A stretch of DNA of 64,000 bases, from contig CP034990.1 of the NCBI GenBank assembly GCA_004026145.2, positions 13,513,947 to 13,577,946 of the forward strand. The letters are read 5' to 3'. Position 1 is the first letter of the stretch. Each line of letters starts with the position of its first letter. The position numbers and the translations under genes are program-made. The DNA comes from Takifugu bimaculatus. Lineage: Eukaryota; Chordata; Actinopteri; Tetraodontiformes; Tetraodontidae. The notes under the pieces are model-generated. The model saw only the letters and a list, made by a program, of their open reading frames with translations. It was not told where the DNA came from and did no database searches. This document shows, in pieces, positions 43,801-54,600 of this stretch.

Positions 43801-46800
43801 GGCCCCCACATGACACTGTCACAGTGAGTCCCTGGGGCCGTATCACACTGATGTGTGAGGAGGCTCGTTCCAGACGGTGCGATTTTCCGCTCAATAGATA
43901 ATCATAATGTAGCTTATGGATACAGAAAATGAGGCACTTCTGGATGGTTAAATAGAAAACGGAACAAGAGAGAAGCAGCCACAGATGATGTATGGAAGCA
44001 TTCTAATTACAGTCGGAGTATGTTTAATGTTGAAATCTGATAATGTTATTTACACCGCGGGCAAATGCTTCAGTCACCAGCTTCTGTGGCCTAAATAATT
44101 GTATCCTCAGAATATTGTAGCTTTATTTCTTTGTTTTCTAGAAGTCTGCCGAAACAAGGTCACTGAATTTCTGACTGATTTGACACAGTTTAACTGCGCA
44201 GACCATCGATGACGCATTCCGATGCAGACGTTAAAACTTTTATGCTGTCAAACCCTGCTGGATGTATTTTTGTTAGACTTCGCCCTGTCAGGCGTGCTGC
44301 AATATTTAATATTTTGCTCCTCATCGGAAGAAGGTCCTAAGTTGTTTTGAGTGAATCCTGATGCTTTTTCTTTCAGTCAACATCTGAATTGAATTTAAAT
44401 AGCTTTGGGCGGAGTTTCGGGGCCTTCTGCACTTTCACGTCACCCGCTGCTTCTGCCAAAATATGCACAATATCACCAGAGACACAGCGATGGTGATTAA
44501 TATTAGATGTTGTCTCCAGCGACTTTCAAGTGGCCCGTCCTCACGCTGTGTGCCGCATCAAAGAGAATACACACTTAAAAGTTGATTTTTGTGAACAGTC
44601 TTGTGTGTAGGGGGAGCGAAACAGAGGGGTGTTTGTTGATTCTGCAGCATTTAAAAGGAGACGTTGTAGCCTTGGAGGCATGTGTAGTTAGGCAGTCTTT
44701 AGAAGCTGCCCCCCTCCCCTCTGGGGCAGCCCAGAATAGCGGCTGCAGAGAGAAGGCGACGGGATTAGCGTGCAAGTGGGACAATGTGACAATGATGAAA
44801 CATTTTACAGCAAATTAATAAAGCAACGCATCATTTGTCAGCAGGCGTTCCCGTCTCTTCCTGACCAAAGGCGGCGCCCAGCAGTGAACCGCTTCTTTCT
44901 GAAGGAGACGTGGCTTTAAAATATGAACGAATTGCAGATTCTGAAAGTTTTTTTTCCTGCTCTCGTTAGTCTTGTAGTTTTATATCTTGTCTGAGCTGCG
45001 TTTTTTAATAAATTCTTTCATTTGATCCTTTTCTGAACCAGTCCAGCTTTTTCTCCCAGAATTCCTACAACTATTACACATCTATATTTGTGCTTCGAAA
45101 CCAGGGTGAAAAGAAACATTTCAACCTTCCGCCCATGTTCAAAGTGACTTTATAAAGGCGGGTAGTGAGAAAAGCTGCTGTGCTGATAGCAAAAATCTCT
45201 GAATCTGCCTCACTTTTGTCCAGGTCTGGAACGTGGAACAGAGTACTCCTTCCGGGTCTCAGCCATCACGGTGAACGGGACGGGCCCGGCTACAGAATGG
45301 ACCACAGCGGAGACGTTCGAGAGTGACCTGGATGGTAAAAATCCCCGACCAACCAAGAAGCATTCATCATCCGCTTTATTTTGTGTCTCACTGGAATCCC
45401 CCTTTCCCCCCCCAGAATCACGCGTCCCCAACCAGCCCAGTTCTCTGCACGTGCGTCCACTGGTCAACAGCATTGTGGTGAGCTGGACGCCTCCGGACAA
45501 CCAGGACATCGTGGTGCGCGGCTACAGCATCGGTTATGGCATCGGCAGTCCTCATTCTCAGACCATCAAAGTGGACTACAAGCAGCGCTATTACACCATC
45601 GAGAACCTGGGTAGGAAAACACAGCAGGTTTGATCTGTGACACTTTAGCCTCCATCTGAAGACTGGAGCCTGAACCAAACGTCTCCACGATCGTCCCATT
45701 TAAAACAAGCTCAGACGCATCAAACCAGTCTGACTGCACCTCATCAGGAGCTTTAATGAGCTCCTCTCCGTCGCACGCCTCAGTCGCTAATTACACAAAT
45801 AGCTCTAATGCGGTTACAATAATTAAAGGTCAGAAATGTTTGAACAAACCCGACTCTCGTTGGGGTTTTTTCTCGCGCCTCTTCAAACAACGACACGTTT
45901 TCGTTTCACTGAAATTTTCCTGTAAAGGATTAGTCAATTATCATCGACACCTGCTAATAATTCTGGAGAATCTGGGTGAAACCGTCTCATAATGAAGCAT
46001 TGTTGATATACCAGCACGAGGAGCGACATAATTACAGCCTTTAATCTTCCAGAGGAATCGTGCATCCGTTGCATAGGCCGTACTCTGTCTGCGCCCTTAA
46101 TTAATGGAACAATCAACAGCACCGTAATCAGAGCCGCCGTCTAGAAATGGATTATGGATAAAAATGACTGTGGGGAAATGAAGAATTTTACATTCATTAC
46201 AATCACAGTCGAAGGATTGATTGCATTCAAGTCGTTGTTCTAATAGCCGAGAGACTCAAGATTTTTGGGTTGATTAGAATTCTCTCTCTGTGTCTCTCAG
46301 ATCCCAGCTCCCACTATGTGATCACCCTGAAGGCCTTCAACAACATGGGAGAAGGGATTCCTGTGTATGAGAGCGCCATCACCAGGCCACAGTCGGGTAT
46401 GGTTTTACACACAATCTCTCTTTGGTCTTTAATTCCAGCGAATTTCATATCAAAACGTGTCTGAACTTCCAATCAGCATGGAAATAGCAGGTTACTGGGC
46501 TATCTCGCCCCTCCCCTCACAGCCAGACAGCCCACGACTCTCTTAATCTCAGACTAGAACAGTTGAAGTTAGAGCCGAACCCAGAATGCCTGACAGATGC
46601 TACGCAGGCTGCCAGTCATGGCAGCACGTTACCTGGGTGACACCATCAGAAGGCATCCAGCCATTGCACCCTGGAGTGCCCCGGAATATGGGCTGCACCC
46701 CCCTGTTCTCCCATCAAGCCTCCCACATCCTCAGTTCAGCCTTGATCACTCCATTTTGTGTCTGCTGCTGCACCAAGCCCAAGTAGGGGGGTCGCATTAT

Positions 46801-49800
46801 GACACGAGTCACGTCTGCAAGCTTCCGGGGGGGGCGGCAGTGCATATGCGCACTGTCATACTGTACACTTCTCTCTTGATGTACTCTGCTTCCTCACACA
46901 CACACACACACACACAGGCTGTGTGCTCTCAGACCCCCCGTGGTGGCTCTGGCAACCCTCCGTCAGATCCAAACGTTCCGCTCAAAGCAGAACCAAAGCC
47001 CACCACCGTCGTCTGCTGCGGAATCCTCTGGGGCGCGTTCCGTTCCTGCCAGTTTGTTCAAGTCGGGATTAAAAAGACGAGCTGACCTACATAGTACTTT
47101 TACTTTTAGAAAAAAAAGAAAACTGAGGAGAAACTTGGTGAACTTAGGCTGCGGAAGTACGGGGCTGAATTTGCACTGATGACATCTGAAGGGAAAATTC
47201 AGGAAAAGAGGAGAATCTCTACGAGCAGAGACGTCTGTTCTCCCAGGCTGAGAAAGAGACGCAGCCTGAACCCAACAAACTCATCCACGCTGAGTGAAGG
47301 CAGCTGAATAGAACTGAGGGGGGAAATGTGAGGGCAGGAACAGACGACAAGAGCAACAAGTGGTCAAGGAGCGTCACCATGAGTGGCACGCAAACACACA
47401 CCAGTTGAACAAGATAGTAAACATCATTCATCATTTTCAAGTGCTGGGCTGCATGTTTGAGTCTTTCAGACATTTCCAAGATACACATTTGTATTATGTT
47501 ACTGAGCTGACCTTCAGTTTACTAACTACCTGATGACCTCCATTGCTGCCAGGGAAAAGTGTGCATTTGCCTTTTTGAAATGTCGCTGATAAAGGAATGA
47601 GGCTTTTTATCCCTTATCTGACTGTTATTGGGTGCTGTACATCCGAATAAAGGAGGAAACATCAATAAATCCGTAATGTTGAAATGAAATGGAGCTGCAA
47701 TTAATACTAATTCAGAGAGCAGAAGCAGCATCTCCTCTTCCGCTTCCTAATTAAAGATCCTTGCAGCAGTTTTGAAGGACACGGTGAGCCTCGTATTCAT
47801 TACTCTTAGAACAGGCAGATGTTCCGGTGTGTTCTCTTCTTTTATGGACTCAGCATTAGCCTCATTCTCTGTTGGCTCCCTGAGCTGATAGCGGGTCAGT
47901 GCGTTTTATGTGCATGTTCACACATAGGCTTCAGGATTGTGGGTGTCTGACTGCACTCCAGTTTTCCATTTGCTGTAATCTTCTCTCATAAATGGAGTCT
48001 CTCTTCCTGTCTCTCTGTAGAGCAACGCTAGCTATTTGATAGAGCACCACAGTAGCTTCTGTGTAGCCGACAAGACTGTAGGTACTTCCTGTGTAGAGTC
48101 TGTTTTATGTGTGTCTATTTTTCTAATAGAATCTCTCTTTTTCTTTCTCTTCACCCTTCCCGACCCCATCCCTGTCATACTTTGCGTTACCTTTATCTTC
48201 CTCCCACGTCGTCGTCCTTCATTTTAACCATTAACCGTACTTTTCCTCCCCGTGTCCTGTTTTCACTCCACGTGCCTGGTCCTCCACACCACGCTTCTCT
48301 TTTATGTTTTAATTTTGGTCATTTTAATTTGTGTGCATGCATGCGGGCTTTCTGCCTCACATGCAGATCCCATAGACCCTGATGTTGACTTCTACGAACT
48401 CTTCCATGCTCCATACACCCCAGTACCAGACCCCTCTCCCATGATGCCACCCGTGGGTGTTCAGGCCTCCGTGCTGAGTCACGACACCATCAAGGTGAGC
48501 TGGGCCGACAACACTCTGCACAAGAGCCAGAAGATCACTGACAATCGCTTCTACACCGTCCGCTGGAAGACCAACATTCCTGCCAACACCAAAGTGAAGG
48601 TGAGACATTCTCGTTGTGTTTCTCCTCAGTTCAGGAAGTACATTTCTGTAGTTAAAAGCATTCCTTTACAGAGGAAGATGCTTTGTTCTGTTAGTTTGAA
48701 ATCAAATGTTTTTCCTGACATGGCAAACCGTCCCAGGTCGGCGGTCATCCTGGTGATTACTTATATTGCTCATTTTAATTAAACGTGATAAATAATTCAG
48801 TTTGAAAATGTGGTGACGCTCAGTTCAGGAGGAACCTTCTGATACCTGGAGCCACCAAAGACGCAGAGCTGGATGGTTCTCCGGGGGTTTTGAGAGCGTG
48901 AATTGCCGTGCACTGCACAAAATCTTGTCCCGTGATGCTTTTGTTGTCATTTTGGTTCTGTATTCTTCAAACACCAGAGTTCTGCTATTTCAGTCAAGAC
49001 TATTTTAAGGTGTTGGGTAAAGAGCCACTCCTGGTTTTCTGCTTCGCCTCAGCTCTGCTTGGCCATTTATTGACAGCAGATTCAGGTCAATACAGACATC
49101 TGCCTTTCAGTACAGTGTGCAGCTTGTGTGCAGCGGGATCCCATCACCGGCGCCGCGAGCATCTAAAAAACTCAGAAGCTACGTCATGCGATGATAAAAA
49201 TGGTATTCCCCCAGCAGCTGCTGCTGCTGCCGAGCACACTCGCAGCATCGCGCTGATTATTTTACTCCTGCATTAGAGTACTTCCATCCTTATTTTTGCA
49301 GCACAGCACAGACAAAAACCCAGTTTTCCTGGAGGAAGTCTTTAAATCAGGCGCTAGGTTTAATGAACTCCTATTAAGCGACTCCTAGATATTAACCAGA
49401 CCTTTAGATGATTGCGGAGGTGTAGGGTGTAACATTATATCTTTGCCCTCCGTTCCTCATAAAGGTTGTCTGACCGAGCATAGAGATGGAGTGGTTTAAT
49501 TAAACTGTAACAGCTTCACTGAGTTATTGCAAAGGCTCGCTATAACGACTGAGTGCATCAGAGGAGCTGCAGGTTGGATTCCTTTCAATACCTTCTAAAG
49601 GTAGATAAGGGACAAACCACACTGTTAGGGCCTCATCGATCCATCTCCATCCTCCATTTCCTGGTTCAAAACTGCTGTCAGAAGTCAAAGGACACACACA
49701 CATTTGAGGAATTTCATCAAGATGATAAAATAAATATAGTTTTTTAAATCTCCAACCTGCTCATGGCCTGTAAAATGTGGCTGCGTTCGAGTGAGAGCTG

Positions 49801-51591
49801 TCACATTGGACATACTTGTGCAACATAAACAGCCTTTAAAATATATAGGTGGTGAGTCACAGTGCACAGGCTCTTGTCATTGACCTGAGGTTTAATTGCG
49901 ATGATCACTTATCTGCGTGTGTTTGTGCATGTGTGTGTTCAGGATTTGTGACCGAGCAGAGCTCAGATAAAGGTCTGCCTTTCCTGATAAATTATTCAAC
50001 AAGGACAAGGCAAACAGCACTGGATAACAGTGGAGGCCTGATGGGCTGTTCTCTGTATAGTCAGTTCAGAACAGACAGATAAGTTTTATCAAAACAGACA
50101 CACCCACATGCACAGATGAACCTTTTGTAAGTATTAGATGCTGTAATCCTCCCTCTCGTGTTGTTGCCTCAATTAAAGGGTTCTTCCAGCATATTATATT
50201 TCTGTTTTATTAATTAAATTCACTATATAAACGTTATCATCCTTTGGTGCTTCTTATCACCACAGTTAGACACAACACACCAGTACAGCTGTACTGGAGC
50301 CCAGTCTGACGCCTTCACAACAGTGCTGCTCTTCTTAAAGTTCTCGCTTCTCAAGTCCAGCCAGACACACGTGCATTATTGAATAGACACTCTCAAGCTA
50401 GCAGCATGCTTGTACCAAATTAAGCTTTTGCGTACCCCCCCATCCCACTGCCCTCTGTTTGACAGCCCCCAGTGGAGCACAGCTCCTCCCATAGAAGCAC
50501 GCAAACGTTATAGATAGGGCTGTTAGCACCTAAATGGCTGCTGCCTCAACCCCAGCTAGCTTAAGCTGCGCCGCCTGTTTGTCCTGCCAGCACAAATCTT
50601 GATGAACGCTTACATAACTGAAGCTTTTAAAAATTTGCTGACTAATGTCAGCGTTCTGATGCAGTAAGCATGTCGAGGGCCACTTTTGTGTGTGTAAGCA
50701 TTCTGGTTTTCACTGTGGTCATTAGCTTAGCGTATTTAGAATAGCTGAGTGTTTGTGCAGCCCTGTTTTTTCTTTGTTTGTGTCTTTTTCCCCAGACATG
50801 ATGGAGCATCAAAATGTTCTGGTACAACTCTGTGGTCATTCTGTATAATTTATTCTGAACTCTGCACGACACGCATGTGACTGTCTGTGGAAAAAAGAGA
50901 CAAAGCTATAAAAAAAAGAAAGAAAAGAAAACCCGACCTTGCAATTGAGGGCGCGAGTATTTCTCCACAGTTTTCTCCCCTTTTGAGAGTCTAATTTAAA
51001 TCAAGGTTACATATTAGGAATAGAGAAAACATAAATACTCCATTTTGTCCTTTTAAGTGAAATAAAAACAACAAAGCTCGTGTGCCACACTGACGCGTAG
51101 CTTTTCCTGTCTCCCCCCCCAGATGGCCAACACCACCAACCTGAACTACATGGTGACGGGTTTGAAGCCCAACACGCTGTACGAATTCTCTGTCATGTTG
51201 ACCAGAGGCCGGCGCACCAGCACGTGGAGCATGACGGCACAGGGCACCACCTTTGAGACCAGTAGGAGCACACGTGAAATTACACAAACACAGAGAAACA
51301 TGCTCGGTGGAAGAATCCCCTGGCTGGCTGGGAGGGGTGTTCTCACGTTTAATCCTCAGGAGATGAATACAGATGATAACCTGCTGCATATTTGGTGATG
51401 GCAGAATCTAAATTCATGGCTGCCGCAGCAGAGGAGGGAGGAAAGCACCAAGAACTAACCACTATTCAATCCAGGAGACAGAATTTCTTCTTTTATACTT
51501 TTTTTTCTCGATTTTCCCTCCTTTTGCCTGTCGTCTCCACCTGAGAAACAAATAAACCTGCGTAGATTGAGTAAAGGAGTTGCTTAGCCAG

Positions 51592-51633
<42 letters not shown>

Positions 51634-54600
51634 AAGTGTGTCGACATTGTTCTGAACAGACATCCTGTCTCAGTTCCCAGCTCCTCGCCCAAAGACGTGA
51701 CTGTGGTGAGCAAAGAGAACAAGCCTCGCACCATCATCATCAACTGGCAGCCGCCCTCCGAGGCCAATGGGAAGATCACGGGTGAGTGGCGTCCTGGAAA
51801 CATCTGGCAATGACATCGCCCACGTTTGTCCGGGTCATGTGAGGCTGAGCGGACGTGCTTTTCTGACGCAGGTTACATCATCTACTACAGCACCGACGTT
51901 AACGCCGAGGATCACGACTGGGTGATCGAGCCAGTGGTGGGAAACCGCCTGACTCACCAGATCCAGGAGCTGACCCTGGACACCACCTACTACTTCAAGA
52001 TCCAGGCGCGGAACTCGAAGGGCATGGGGCCCATGTCTGAGGCCGTGCCACTTCCGCACTCCTAAGAGTAAGACCTGAGGGGCCGTCCTTTAGGCCGACT
52101 TGATTCCATTCGTCGGTACAAATGTTCCATCTTCTAACCACTAGAACATTTGTACACGGGCGCTCCAGCCCTCCTCCTGTTGGATCAGTACAGTTTATTG
52201 ATCATTTCAGCTGAAATCCGTGCGTCTAACCGCTCGCCTTTAAACATCCGCTTGGCTGTGTATGTTTTTCTGACCATCTTGTCTGGTTTCTGCCCATCCG
52301 TCCTCCCCTCCTCACACTCCCCACCTCTTGCTCTGTCTCTATCTCTCCCGCTCCTCTTTCAGCTAACTTGTTTTTTGCTTTTTATTGTCTCTCCCTCCCT
52401 GCTCTCCTCTGGCCTGTTAAGCCGAGTCCACTGACAAAATGGCTAATGACCAAGGTAAATTCTCCCTCCTTAGTTTTATCTGTCAGTGCCGTCTCTGCAC
52501 CCTGTGCTGCTCTAAAGATTTTCATCATCTCCTGGACCGATGAAAATCCGGCTGCCAGATCCTCAGTCTTTTGTTTTTTTCTGCTTGTAGAAGAAAACAA
52601 GACAATCATCTGTCGTCTGACAGAATAAATGTGACCACAAATAAAGGACGTGAAAAAAACTAAGTGTATTTTTCCCTTTTTAAACAGCTTCCAATCTCCC
52701 ACCAAAGCCAGGACCTTCTGGAAACCAGCACCCCCAAGATCCCTCAACTGCTGTTGGTAAGATCCCTTTAAATCCTTTGTCGACATACTGGGGCAGAGAC
52801 GCGCCAGTCTAACCCAGCAGCCCTCCTCTCCTCAGGTAAATCTGGTGTCGGAGGCACCAATGAGAGCCACATCCTGGTCATCGTCATCATCATCTCTGTC
52901 GGAGCGTTCACCATCATCCTGGTGGTGGTGGGGGCCTTCCTGTGTACGCGCCGCACCACATCCCATCAGAAAAAGTAACTCGTCACACCGCTTCCTATGT
53001 CCAACTCTAATTCTTCCACGTTCTCAGTCTTCTCTTCTTCTCCTTCTGCTCCGGTAGAAAACGCGCCGCCTCAAAGTCATCAAACGGCTCCCACAAGTAC
53101 AAAGGAAACTCCAAAGACCTGAAGCCCCCTGATCTTTGGATCCACCACGAGAGGCTGGAGCTCAAGCCCATGGACAAGTCGCCTGACCCCAACCCGGTTA
53201 TGACGGAGACCCCCATCCCTCGGACCTCGCAGGACATCACGCCGGCTGACAGTGGCCTCGACAACAACCCCCACCTGCAGCAGAGGCGCAACTCCTACCG
53301 TGGTTAGTGTCCGACCCCCCACCCAACCGCACCTGCCAGCGCTCACATGCGTATTACTCTGGCAGACAATAAAGTTCTTTCTTTTAAAAAAAAAAAAATA
53401 GGAGTTTCCTTGGATCACATGTGGAAAATGTCCCATTTGCCGTCGACCTTCATGCAAAAACATTTCATGCTTTTCATGCTCATTTCTCGTGGTGTCAGTG
53501 CTGCTACTAAAAACACACAGGAAACAACACACAGGAAACAGGAGCGTAACATCAGGTCAAGTTTAAAAGAATGGCAACAGCTGATGGAAGACAGTGAAAT
53601 AAACAGTAGAATAGGAGCTCGTTCTGATTGGCTGGTTTCCACCGTACCTTTTAGGCCACGAGTCAGAGGACAGCATGTCTACACTAGCAGGTCGACGGGG
53701 GATGAGGCCTAAAATGATGATGCCTTTTGATGCGCAGCCAGCCCCAGCGTAAGTCTTTCTGTCTTTTCAAGTGACAGGTGAAATTTAAATTCTAAAATTA
53801 ACTAAATTACACCAGCCGACTCCCAGTGTTCCTCATCCCATGACTCCATTTTGGCTTTGCATTTATTTTGATTAGTTTTTTTATTTATGAGTAACACTTG
53901 TGTGCATGCCCGTGTCTCTTCGTGTCTGTAGCTGGTCTAACGTGTCCCGTGTCTGTGCGTCCGTGTCCATCTCCATTTGCAGCTGTGATTAGTGCTCACC
54001 CCATCCATTCTCTTGATAACCATCACCACCATTATCACATGGGCAGCCTGGCCTCACCAACACGCAGCTACTTCTACCACCAGGGCAGTTGTCACCCACG
54101 CCCTCACGCCTGCGCCACCCCCATCCATCTTGACAGGGTGGATTCGACAGGTGAGACTGCCACCTGCTGGACAGAAGAGGCACAGCTGTCATATTCATTC
54201 ATTTGTCGTTCATTTGTGTGCAGCTGCCATCTTGCTACATTATTATGTTTTTAAACCTTTTTTTCTGACCTCTGTATTTAAAAATATATATCCATCCTCC
54301 CTGGAAATAAATCAGGTATATGTGCAATAGAAAAACCAAGAAATGGTGGAGAGATGTGAGTGGAATTGTCAATAACAGCATGTGAGCTGACACAAATGGT
54401 TAATCACCCTGTTATTACTAATCCAGAACCATTTACAATACAAACTTAGGATTCGTGCATCACATCTGAAACCACATTTCAGGCCAGTGATTATTTCCTA
54501 CTCGATGACTGGTTCCAATGGTACTGAAAGCCTGATGTGCCTTTAAATACAGCTTTAATCTGCTTGTGACTAAAAGGCCTCACAACACTGTAAATACGAA

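Noticed and set aside
51872..52067. Alternative donor GCC|GTGCCA at 52045 to avoid the stop
   Set aside because: It would leave phase 0 and put the following phase-1 exons out of frame, and it is a weaker donor than GTAAGA at 52068.
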